NCBI GenBank assembly: GCA_017882285.1
Contig: JADGPS010000001.1
Location: forward strand, 1 to 64,000
Direction: 5' to 3'
DNA: 64,000 nt
DNA from: Paludibacter sp.
Lineage (GTDB): Bacteria > Bacteroidota > Bacteroidia > Bacteroidales > Paludibacteraceae
Below, piece by piece: positions 44,416 to 52,868 of this stretch. The notes under the pieces were generated by a model. That model was given only the letters and a program-made list of their open reading frames with translations, searched no databases and had not been told where the DNA came from. Numbering within the stretch: the first letter of the stretch is position 1; every line of letters begins with the position of its first letter. The translations under genes were made by a program, and so were the position numbers.

Positions 44416-46032
44416 ATGAAAAAAATAATAAAAAATTGGAGTCTGTATACGGCCATGCTGTTTATTGGTGTAAATTTAACTTCTTGTGTGAATGATTTAA
44501 ATGTAACACCAATTGATCCCAGCGTAAATCAGACTTTTAATCAAAATGCCGTTTTTGCTAAAATTTATGCCGGATTTGAATTAACCGGATTGGAAGGACC
44601 TGCTGGAAATCCAGATGTTTCAGCATCTGATGAAGGACAGTTTGGACTATATCGTACATTCTGGAATATGAATGAATTATCTTCTGATGAGTGTTGTTGG
44701 GCTTATGAAGCCAATGCTGGAATTTATGGAATTCAGACAAATGCTCCAACATCTGACAATCCTCTTACTCAAAACTTTTATGAATATTCCTACATAGAAA
44801 TAGTTATGTGTAACTCATTTTTGGATCAAACTGCAAGTATTAAAAATGATTCTACAGTAAAACAGCGTGCTGAAATAAGGTTTATTCGTGCATTGCATTA
44901 TTTTAATTTACTGGATATGTATGGAAATGTTCCTTTTACTACCACAGTAAGTACTGATTTACCGAAACAGATCAGTCGTGCAGATTTATTTACATGGATT
45001 GAAACAGAATTGAAAGACATTCAGAATGATATGTATCAAAACAGATCACATGATTATTATCGGGTAGATATAGCTGCAGATTGGTTACTGTTATCGCGTT
45101 TGTATTTAAATGCCGAAATTTACTCTGGAACAGCCCGTTGGAACGATGCAGCTGTTTATGCAAAGAAAGTCATTGATTCTGATTATACATTGGCAAAGAA
45201 ATACAGGTATCTATTTATGGGTGATAATGCAGGTTCAATCGATGGATCCAGTGTAAACGATGCTCCAAATGAAATTATCTTCCCGATTGCTGCAAATGGT
45301 AAAAAAACATCTTCTTACGCAGGTTCATGTTATTTGGTTGCTTCGCCTGCTTTTAATAAAATGTCAAATAGGGCGGTTTATAATTATTTACCAAAAAGCG
45401 AATGGGGATGTAATCGAGTGCGTGCAACATTGTCAAAGAAATTCTTTCCAGGTGGGACAATTCCTTCCGGAGCCAATTTAATTGATTTAAGAATAGCTGC
45501 AAACGATGATCGTGCAATGTTGTATGCCGGTGATGGCAGAACTATTGTAATGACAGATAAAACTGATCCCGATAAAGGTTTAACTACATTTAAATTCACT
45601 AACGGCAGAGCTGATGGAGATACTACAAAAATATCTGATGAAACAATGCCAGACATGGATATTCCACTGTTGCGTAAAGCGGAAGCTTATTTAACCTATG
45701 CTGAAGCTATACTTCGGGGAGGTTCAGCTGTAGGTGGATTAACTGCATTAGCTTCTGCAAATGAATTACGCAAACGTGCCAATGCTCAACAGTTTAGTTC
45801 AATTTCTTTAGATGACGTTTTAGATGAATGGGCAAGAGAGTTTTACTTTGAAGGTCGCCGTCGTACGGATTTAATTCGATTTGGATATTTTGGAGGTAGT
45901 AGTAATTATAACTGGGATTGGAAAGGCGGAACCTTAGCCGGGACTCAATTTAGCAAGGATTATAATTTATATCCGATACCACAAACAGATATGAGTGCAA
46001 ACAGCAATTTAAATCAAAATCATGGCTATTAA
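44416..46032 (+). CDS. susD: SusD-like starch-binding outer membrane lipoprotein
   Basis: 538 residues. Lipoprotein signal with Cys in LTSCVNDLNV (about residue 24). RagB/SusD fold: TPR-like helices including KQRAEIRFIRALHYFNLLDMYGNVPF (characteristic), and C-terminal LLRKAEAYLTYAEAILRGG and DEWAREFYFEGRRRTDLIRFG. Forms the lid of the SusC channel. Starts 20 bp after susC. Confidence 0.95.
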   Translation: MKKIIKNWSLYTAMLFIGVNLTSCVNDLNVTPIDPSVNQTFNQNAVFAKIYAGFELTGLEGPAGNPDVSASDEGQFGLYRTFWNMNELSSDECCWAYEANAGIYGIQTNAPTSDNPLTQNFYEYSYIEIVMCNSFLDQTASIKNDSTVKQRAEIRFIRALHYFNLLDMYGNVPFTTTVSTDLPKQISRADLFTWIETELKDIQNDMYQNRSHDYYRVDIAADWLLLSRLYLNAEIYSGTARWNDAAVYAKKVIDSDYTLAKKYRYLFMGDNAGSIDGSSVNDAPNEIIFPIAANGKKTSSYAGSCYLVASPAFNKMSNRAVYNYLPKSEWGCNRVRATLSKKFFPGGTIPSGANLIDLRIAANDDRAMLYAGDGRTIVMTDKTDPDKGLTTFKFTNGRADGDTTKISDETMPDMDIPLLRKAEAYLTYAEAILRGGSAVGGLTALASANELRKRANAQQFSSISLDDVLDEWAREFYFEGRRRTDLIRFGYFGGSSNYNWDWKGGTLAGTQFSKDYNLYPIPQTDMSANSNLNQNHGY

Positions 46033-46071
46033 TGCTGGTAAAAAATTAGTTACAATTAAAAAATAATTAAT

Positions 46072-47277
46072 ATGAAAAAAATAAATATTGTATTTCTCAT
46101 TTTTTGCTTTATAGGAATTACTTCCTGCGAAAAAGAGGTATTAATAAAAATAAATCCTAAAGCAGAAGAAGGTACTTTAAAGTTTCATTTGAACAAACTA
46201 ACTTATGCTGACTGGACTTATGTACTTGAAGATGCCAATGCATCTTTTGATATGGATTCACTTACCTGCGTTCAACCCGATTATGGATTTACAGCGGCAG
46301 TAAATTATTCAACTCAGGTTGGTTTTGATTCTCTTTTTGTTGCTGGTACATATCAAACTCTTGCAACTACGGTTAATGGCGAGAAAGTAGGTATCAATAC
46401 GAAAGAAATGGACAAAGCAATCATTGCACTTTATGGAGGCAAATTGCCAGACCCTGTAGTAAAAAAACAGGTTTTTATTCGTTTAATGGCGTATATTAAT
46501 AATGCTACTCACTCAGCTTTAACTGATAGTTTAATAGTTAAGCCATTGTATTCTAATGCTATAGAATTGAATATTATGCCTTATGTTTTGCCATTGTTCC
46601 CTTACACTGAAATAACTCCAAAGCTTTGGTATATTATCGGTTTAGGAGACGGAAACTGGACGAATGCTACATCTGCAATAGGGACTTCGTTAATTCCGCT
46701 AAGTATAGAATCTGGAAAGAAATATAACTTAAATGGAGATGGCGAGTTCACATATACAGGATATTTCTCAGCTTCCAAATCATTTAAATTAATGGGACCC
46801 GGATTAAAATGGGATGCAAATGTTTGGGGTATGACAGGAACAACTTATATTCATGGCGGTGGAGATAATATTACTGTACCTAGTGATGGATATTACACCA
46901 TAACTCTTAACTCAATTGAAAATACTTTGACGATTGTGCCTGCAATTATTACACCGACAAGCTATAACGCAATTGGCCTTATTGGCGCATTTAACGGTTG
47001 GGGAGGTGATGTAGCATTAACAGCTACTGCTGGCACAAACAATCATATCTGGTATACTACCTATACTTTAACAGCTGATTCTCAATTAAAATTACGGGCT
47101 AACGGAGCTTGGGATGTTAACTGGGGAACTCCAAGTCCAAATGATGGAGATCCTCTATATTCAGCAATGGGTATAGGTTATCAAAGTAGTAGTAGTAAAA
47201 ATTTGATTGAACCTGCTGGTACTTATATAGTTGTATTTAACGATATAGATAGTGTTTATTATTTCATAAAACAATAA
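46072..47277 (+). CDS. SusE/SusF-like starch-binding lipoprotein
   Basis: 401 residues. Lipoprotein signal (GITSCEKEVLI, Cys about 20). Residues about 25-150 form the SusE N-terminal Ig-like domain; two CBM-like modules follow (KLWYIIGLGDGNWTNATSAIG and SYNAIGLIGAFNGWGGDVALTA), both with aromatic residues and the NGWG loop of SusE/F starch-binding modules. Surface-exposed binding of starch is inferred by analogy. Follows susD by 39 bp; a strong hairpin separates it from the next, related gene. Confidence 0.88.
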   Translation: MKKINIVFLIFCFIGITSCEKEVLIKINPKAEEGTLKFHLNKLTYADWTYVLEDANASFDMDSLTCVQPDYGFTAAVNYSTQVGFDSLFVAGTYQTLATTVNGEKVGINTKEMDKAIIALYGGKLPDPVVKKQVFIRLMAYINNATHSALTDSLIVKPLYSNAIELNIMPYVLPLFPYTEITPKLWYIIGLGDGNWTNATSAIGTSLIPLSIESGKKYNLNGDGEFTYTGYFSASKSFKLMGPGLKWDANVWGMTGTTYIHGGGDNITVPSDGYYTITLNSIENTLTIVPAIITPTSYNAIGLIGAFNGWGGDVALTATAGTNNHIWYTTYTLTADSQLKLRANGAWDVNWGTPSPNDGDPLYSAMGIGYQSSSSKNLIEPAGTYIVVFNDIDSVYYFIKQ

Positions 47278-47282
47278 AGAAC

Positions 47283-47313
47283 ATGAGTTCTGCCTGTATA
47301 AGGCAGAACTCAT
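47283..47313 (+). promoter_or_regulatory. intra-operon hairpin between the two SusE/F genes
   Basis: ATGAGTTCTGCCT (47283-47295) pairs perfectly with AGGCAGAACTCAT (47301-47313) over a 5-nt loop. Only A/T-mixed sequence follows, not a T run, so it is more likely an mRNA-stabilising or processing element, or a weak attenuator, than a full terminator. Confidence 0.7.
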
Positions 47314-47357
47314 TAAAATAATTTATAATGTTTTACGATATTAAAATTAATATAAAA

Positions 47358-48818
47358 ATGAAAAAAACGATAAAATATATTTTCGCATTAGCCGTGGGTT
47401 GCATGATTTTTACTTCTTGTGAAGATCCCTATGCCGGCCAATATGTTGCTAAACCGGGCGCATACGAACAAGCTGCCCTGCAAGATCCAACTTTCACAGT
47501 TGCACTCAAAAGCGGTGTAAGTCCTCTTGTTATTCAGTCAAGTCAACTATCTTCTCAATTATCTTTATTGACTTGTACGGCTGTTCCTGTTCCTCTCGAT
47601 ACGTTGGCAACAGTTTCTTACAAATTACAGCTTTCGAATTTAACTACTTTTGCTGCTTTCAAAAATGTCAACTCCACTTACAGTGGTAAAGTTAACGAAG
47701 ATGTAAAAGTAAATTATAAGGAATTTAATGACTCAATTAAGACTTATAATAAAAATGCAGTACAACGTCCGGTTTATCTTCGACTGGTGGTTTATATCTC
47801 AAGAGCTGGGCTGAAAACGGCTGTAAATTCAGCTATTTCCACATTGACTGTAACTCCATATAATTATCCACCGGTAGCAGTTAACGATGTTGCAACTTTA
47901 TCTATGAATAGTACTATAAATATTGATGTAAAGGCAAACGACACTGATCCTGAAAGTGACGTTTTGACTGTGTCGAGCACAACAACTCCTTCACACGGAA
48001 CTATAACAATTAATACAGACGGGACAGTTAAATACACGCCAACAAACGGTTATTTTGGAGCTGACAACTTTGGTTATACAATTAGTGATGGAAATGGTAA
48101 TACAGCTTCAGCCAATGTTGATGTGACAATTCTTGCAGTGAATCCTTATAATGCTGTTACATTAAGACCTTGGTATCTGGTTGGTGAAGCCATTGGTAAT
48201 GGTTCATGGAATAATTCAACCTCAGGATTAGGTGCCGCATTATATCCATTAAGTGTTGTACCAGGAAATAAGTATAATTCTGCAGGCGATGGTGAATATT
48301 CTTATACTGGATATCTTGTTGCAGGTAAGGGATTTAAGCTTCTTCGTAACGTTGGCGATTGGAATAATGACTTGTGGGGTATGGATGGTTCAACTTATGT
48401 TCACAATGGTGGTGGTAACATTTCAGTTCCAACTAGTGGATATTACACTATAACACTGAATTCAATTGCAAATACACTTACAATTGTTGCTGCTACAGCA
48501 CCAACTGCAAGTTACACTTCAATGGGATTAATTGGAGAATTTAATGGTTGGGGTTCTGATGTATTAATGACTCCAGGTCAAACATCCAATAATCATATCT
48601 GGTACACAACTTATACTTTTACAACTGACTTCACACCTCCTGTTGGAAATGGTGGATTAAAATTCAGAGGAAACAGTGATTGGTCTTTTAATTGGGGTGC
48701 AGGTTTTTTCCCTGTTGGTCTTGGAACAAATAGTGGCACAAATATTCCATTTAAAGCAGGAACTTACGTTGTGATTTTCAATGACATTGATGGATGTTAT
48801 TATTTTATCAGTCAATAA
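47358..48818 (+). CDS. SusE/SusF-like lipoprotein with cadherin-like insertion
   Basis: 486 residues from ATG 47358 (MKKTIKYIFALAVGCMIFTSCEDP, lipoprotein Cys about 22); the frame is open ten codons upstream. N-terminal SusE-type domain, then at about 168-260 a complete Big_9/cadherin-like tandem-type domain (PVAVNDVATLSMNSTINIDV ... GADNFGYTISDGNGNTASANV), then two SusE/F carbohydrate modules (LRPWYLVGEAIGNGSWN, SYTSMGLIGEFNGWGSDV). The two modules are closely related to those of the preceding gene, so the pair arose by duplication. The insertion probably acts as a spacer extending the binding modules from the surface. Confidence 0.87.
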   Translation: MKKTIKYIFALAVGCMIFTSCEDPYAGQYVAKPGAYEQAALQDPTFTVALKSGVSPLVIQSSQLSSQLSLLTCTAVPVPLDTLATVSYKLQLSNLTTFAAFKNVNSTYSGKVNEDVKVNYKEFNDSIKTYNKNAVQRPVYLRLVVYISRAGLKTAVNSAISTLTVTPYNYPPVAVNDVATLSMNSTINIDVKANDTDPESDVLTVSSTTTPSHGTITINTDGTVKYTPTNGYFGADNFGYTISDGNGNTASANVDVTILAVNPYNAVTLRPWYLVGEAIGNGSWNNSTSGLGAALYPLSVVPGNKYNSAGDGEYSYTGYLVAGKGFKLLRNVGDWNNDLWGMDGSTYVHNGGGNISVPTSGYYTITLNSIANTLTIVAATAPTASYTSMGLIGEFNGWGSDVLMTPGQTSNNHIWYTTYTFTTDFTPPVGNGGLKFRGNSDWSFNWGAGFFPVGLGTNSGTNIPFKAGTYVVIFNDIDGCYYFISQ

Positions 48819-48872
48819 ATTCTTTTAATTCTGTTTGATTTAATAATTAAAAGATAACTTAATCAATTAATC

Positions 48873-48907
48873 AAGAGGCTTTCTCAAATAGAGGAAGCCT
48901 CTTTTTA
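48873..48907 (+). terminator. terminator after the susCDEF genes
   Basis: AAGAGGCTTTC / GAGGAAGCCTCTT stem-loop followed by T5. It separates the sus genes from the secreted amylase, which has its own operator. Confidence 0.85.
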
Positions 48908-48920
48908 AAAATTATATCTT

Positions 48921-48932
48921 GCAATCGTTTGC
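48921..48932. promoter_or_regulatory. LacI-type operator before the secreted amylase gene
   Basis: GCAATCGTTTGC differs from the palindrome at 41198 by one base and is followed by the same ATAAC. It lies 56 bp before the -7 element at 48988-48995 (TATTTTTG). Confidence 0.78.
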
Positions 48933-48987
48933 ATAACAAATTGACATATCGTTTTAAAATTCAATTACAAAAAACAGAATATTAAAC

Positions 48988-48995
48988 TATTTTTG
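48988..48995 (+). promoter_or_regulatory. -7 element of the secreted amylase gene
   Basis: TATTTTTG fits TAnnTTTG, 91 bp before the start. No clear -33 TTTG is visible, which would fit a promoter that needs an activator. Confidence 0.5.
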
Positions 48996-49086
48996 TCAAT
49001 AATTAAATAGAATGAAATATGATTAATAAAAAGTCATAATTTCCCAAACGAAAAAAGGCGACATTTAACAATAAATTAATACTAAA

Positions 49087-51801
49087 ATGAAAAAAATAAC
49101 AATTTCAACGCTTGCATTACTCATAACATTGATAAGTTGGGCACAAATTATTACCACTTCACCGGCTTTTGTAACTCAAAGCGGAGGTGCCATTGACATT
49201 ATTTATGATGCATCGTTGGGAACAGCTGGATTAAATAATTATGCCGGACCTGTATATGCTCATACAGGTGTAATTACCTCATTAAGTTCTAGTAGCAGCG
49301 ATTGGAAACATGCACCTATATGGTTAGACAACTCTTCTAAGTATCAATTGACTTCATTAGGAAGTAACAAGTGGAAATTGAGTATTACTCCTGATATGGC
49401 AACCTATTATGGTTTGACAACCGGTGAAGTTGTTACTAAAATGGCTTTTGTTTTTAGGAATGCAACAGGATCTTTGCAGGGAAAGGATACCGGAGGTGCC
49501 GATATTTTTGTTAATGTTTATCAGGCAGGGTTAAATGTAGCGTTTACAAATCCAACAAGCAGTCAAAGTGTTACTGCAGGTACAATATTGTCGATACAGC
49601 TGGCTTCTTCCATCACTGCTAATCTTGGATTAACAATAAACGGTTCAAATGTTCAGAACTTTACTTCAACAACAAGCCTCAGTTATTCGTATAATTTTGC
49701 TACGGCAAACGATTATACGTTAATAGGTTCAGCAACTGCAAGTGGCGTAACGGTTTACGATACAATTCAAATTTGTGTTCCAGCACCGGTTGTAACTCAA
49801 AGTCGCCCTGCAGGTTTACAGGATGGCATAAATTATATAGATAATACCACCGCTACCCTGATAATGTATGCTCCCGGAAAAACAAACGTTTTCCTGATTG
49901 GTGATTTCAATAGCTGGACACAGCTAAATGCCTATCAAATGAAAAAAGATGGGGATTATTGGTGGTATACGCTTACAGGTCTTACTCCCGGAAAAATGTA
50001 CGGTTTTCAATATCTGGTGGATGGAACCTTGAAAGTAAGCGATCCTTACACAGAATTAGTTTTAGATCCATGGAACGATAAATGGATCAATCAATATTAT
50101 ACCATTTATCCCAACTTAAAAGATTATCCCTTTGGAAAAACTGATGGATTGGCAGCCACTTTGCAAACAGCTAAAACTGCTTATAATTGGCAAGTCCCGT
50201 CATTTACGATGCCATTACGCCAAAACATGGTTATTTATGAATTGTTGTTACGAGACTTTACTCCCGAGAAATCATTGGATGCTGCTATTTTGAAGCTCGA
50301 TTATTTAAAGACGCTGGGTGTAACAGCTGTAGAATTAATGCCAATTCAGGAGTTTGACGGAAATAACAGTTGGGGATACAATCCCAATCATTATTTTGCA
50401 CCCGATAAAGCTTACGGAACACCCGATACCTATAAAAAATTCATTGATGAATGTCATAAACGAGGCATTGCTGTGATTCTGGATATGGTTTTTAATCAGG
50501 CTACCGGAATTTGTCCTTTTGCCATGTTATATTGGGATAGTGCAAACAACAGACCGGCAGCTAATAATCCATGGATGAATCCGGTTGCACCACATGCATA
50601 CAGTGTGTTTAATGACTTTAATCATTCATCCATATATACAAAAGCATATTTCAACCGAGTGTTACAGTATTGGATAACCGAATATAAAGTGGATGGATAC
50701 AGAATGGATTTAGCCAAAGGATTTACGCAAAATAACAGCGCAGATGTCTATGATGCATCACGCATAGCTATTCTTGAAGCATACTATGATGCAGCTAAAC
50801 AAGCTAAAAGCGATGTGATGTTTATTTTAGAACACTTAGGCGATAGTGGAGAACAAAGTGCTTTTGCCAATTATGGAATGTATTTATGGGCTAAATGCAA
50901 TTATGCTTTTTCACAGGCGGCTGAAGGTATTCAAACCAGTAGTGGTTTTGATGGAATGAATTCTTCCCCTCGTCAATGGGTCGGATATGCAGAAAGTCAC
51001 GATGAGGAACGTAACTTTTATAATGCAAAGGCCAGTGGAATAGGAACGATAGCTACAGATTCTATCTATCGTGTCAGTCGTGTACCGTTGAATATTGCCT
51101 TTACTACTTTGATTCCGGGACCGAAAATGATTTGGGAGTTTGGTGAAATGGGTTACGATTATAGTATAAATTACGGGGGCAGCAATGTAAGTAATAAACC
51201 TTCTGCGTGGGGATATCTGAACCTTGCTCATCGAAAAGCCGCCTACGATGCTGACTCCAAAATCATTTCGTTGCGGAGATCGTATCCGACTGCATTTACA
51301 CAGGGAACATTTGCTCTCAATATTTCTCAATCTGACTGGAACGCAGGAAGACGCATTGCGTTGACACACTCCGATTTGAATATGGTGGTTTTAGGAAATT
51401 TCAATGCTTCTGCAACCATTACAGCTAATCCTAATTTTCAGAAAACAGGGACATGGTATGAGTTGATGTCAGGTACTACATTGAATGTTACTAATACTCA
51501 AATGACATTGAGTATGCCTGCGGGACAATTATTGATTTATACTGACAAAGTAATCAGTGGAATTTCAACCCCTGTTGCTGATCCTGATTGTAAGGTTTAT
51601 CCTTCGGTTACCGATTCTAAAGTATATGTTTCAAGTTCATCAACTGTAAAAACAGTAAAAGTATATAACGTTCAGGGTGCATTGATTAAAACCAACCAAA
51701 ATGTAACAGAAATTGATATTAGCAATTTGTCGAAAGGACTTTATCTTTTGGAAGTGAACACTCAGCAAGGAAGGAGTATTCATAAAATAGTTAAGGAATA
51801 A
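49087..51801 (+). CDS. type IX-secreted alpha-amylase family protein (GH13)
   Basis: 904 residues with signal peptide (ISTLALLITLISWAQ). N-terminal beta domains (about 20-230), a CBM48/E-set domain (NVFLIGDFNSWTQLN), then the GH13 barrel from MVIYELLLRDFTPE (about 380). Motifs: I ILDMVFNQ (Gln where most have His), II DGYRMDLAKGF with the nucleophile Asp, III FILEHLGDS with Glu, IV AESHDEERN. The last 80 residues (KVYPSVTDSKVYVSSSS ... GLYLLEVNTQQGRSIHKIVK) are a type IX secretion sorting domain, so the enzyme is exported to the surface or medium. Own operator and terminator. Confidence 0.93.
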   Translation: MKKITISTLALLITLISWAQIITTSPAFVTQSGGAIDIIYDASLGTAGLNNYAGPVYAHTGVITSLSSSSSDWKHAPIWLDNSSKYQLTSLGSNKWKLSITPDMATYYGLTTGEVVTKMAFVFRNATGSLQGKDTGGADIFVNVYQAGLNVAFTNPTSSQSVTAGTILSIQLASSITANLGLTINGSNVQNFTSTTSLSYSYNFATANDYTLIGSATASGVTVYDTIQICVPAPVVTQSRPAGLQDGINYIDNTTATLIMYAPGKTNVFLIGDFNSWTQLNAYQMKKDGDYWWYTLTGLTPGKMYGFQYLVDGTLKVSDPYTELVLDPWNDKWINQYYTIYPNLKDYPFGKTDGLAATLQTAKTAYNWQVPSFTMPLRQNMVIYELLLRDFTPEKSLDAAILKLDYLKTLGVTAVELMPIQEFDGNNSWGYNPNHYFAPDKAYGTPDTYKKFIDECHKRGIAVILDMVFNQATGICPFAMLYWDSANNRPAANNPWMNPVAPHAYSVFNDFNHSSIYTKAYFNRVLQYWITEYKVDGYRMDLAKGFTQNNSADVYDASRIAILEAYYDAAKQAKSDVMFILEHLGDSGEQSAFANYGMYLWAKCNYAFSQAAEGIQTSSGFDGMNSSPRQWVGYAESHDEERNFYNAKASGIGTIATDSIYRVSRVPLNIAFTTLIPGPKMIWEFGEMGYDYSINYGGSNVSNKPSAWGYLNLAHRKAAYDADSKIISLRRSYPTAFTQGTFALNISQSDWNAGRRIALTHSDLNMVVLGNFNASATITANPNFQKTGTWYELMSGTTLNVTNTQMTLSMPAGQLLIYTDKVISGISTPVADPDCKVYPSVTDSKVYVSSSSTVKTVKVYNVQGALIKTNQNVTEIDISNLSKGLYLLEVNTQQGRSIHKIVKE

Positions 51802-51821
51802 AACTTATTTCTCCTAAAAAA

Positions 51822-51856
51822 AACAAAGGCATAGTTTTATTGGCTATGCCTTTGTT
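51822..51856. terminator. bidirectional terminator
   Basis: AACAAAGGCATAG / CTATGCCTTTGTT perfect 13-bp stem with a 9-nt loop between converging genes; A/T runs on both sides suit both strands. Confidence 0.88.
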
Positions 51857-51908
51857 ATTCAAAAAATTGTTGTGAATTTGATTAATAAAAGCTTTTAAAC
51901 CTGGTTGT

Positions 51909-52685
51909 TTAAATTATCCTTTTAATTATCCGAAGTCTGTGTGTGTATTCACCTGTTTGAGCTGAAATAATTCCCTGTGAGTCTATGGTTTCAATTTTAA
52001 CCCACCCCGAAGCATGAATAATTTGATGTGAATTGAGCATAATCCCTACATGAATAATTTTTCCTTCCACATTTTCGAAGAATGCCAAATCTCCGGCTTT
52101 TACCTCGCTCAGAAAATCTATAATCCGACCATTTTCAACTTGTTGAGAAGCATCGCGTTGTAATTGAATGCCACACATTGAAAAAACTATCTGAACTAAT
52201 CCGGAACAGTCAATTCCCAAAACGCTTTTCCCTCCCCACAAATACGGAGAATTGATGTATTGTCGAGCAAGACTGACCACTTTATTCTCCTTGATTTCAT
52301 CTTTTTCTCTTAAATCAGAAATATTAATTTGGTAGGTTTCGCCAACAAGTATGAATTTACCTTCAACCAAATCAGGTAAAATACTACCACCCGGCAAGAA
52401 CATTTTTTCGTTGGAATTGGTTTTAATGCAAGCCAATAATGGAAGCTGAACAGGATATTTTTTTGAATTGGTAATTCGTTGTTCTTCTTCCGGAGATAGT
52501 AATTGAGCCATTTTCCGGTCAATCCAGCCGATATAATTATCGGAAAAATTACGAACATAAAGCCAACGATCTTGAATTTCTAAAATTTCAATCTGTTCAC
52601 CAAAAAGAAGCTGTGAGCACATTTCGCTGGGTTCGCTATTATTTGTTCGAAGCGGGGTAAGGCTAAGGGTAATGATTCCGGTCAT
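51909..52685 (-). CDS. NlpC/P60 family cell-wall peptidase with SH3-type domain
   Basis: 258 residues, no signal peptide visible. N-terminal bacterial SH3-like domains (about 1-120, LLFGEQIEILEIQDRWLYVRN), then the NlpC/P60 domain: catalytic Cys in LGIDCSGLVQIVFSM (about 162), His in IIHVGIML, and the third polar residue in IIHASGWV. Cuts gamma-D-Glu-diamino acid bonds in peptidoglycan peptides. The absence of a signal peptide fits members that process imported muropeptides in the cytoplasm. Confidence 0.9.
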   Translation of the reverse strand: MTGIITLSLTPLRTNNSEPSEMCSQLLFGEQIEILEIQDRWLYVRNFSDNYIGWIDRKMAQLLSPEEEQRITNSKKYPVQLPLLACIKTNSNEKMFLPGGSILPDLVEGKFILVGETYQINISDLREKDEIKENKVVSLARQYINSPYLWGGKSVLGIDCSGLVQIVFSMCGIQLQRDASQQVENGRIIDFLSEVKAGDLAFFENVEGKIIHVGIMLNSHQIIHASGWVKIETIDSQGIISAQTGEYTHRLRIIKRII

Positions 52686-52868
52686 ATTATTTAGTTTGAA
52701 AGTTTTGAAAGTTGAAAAGTCTATAAGTTTGATTTGTTTTCAGCTTAAATTCAAAAGTATTGCTACAAAAATACCGAAAGTTTTAGGATTATGTTTATAT
52801 AAAGGATTTTTTTTGTATTTTTCGGCGAATTTCAAGCAATCATACTCACTTTACTAAAAAGTCCCGTT

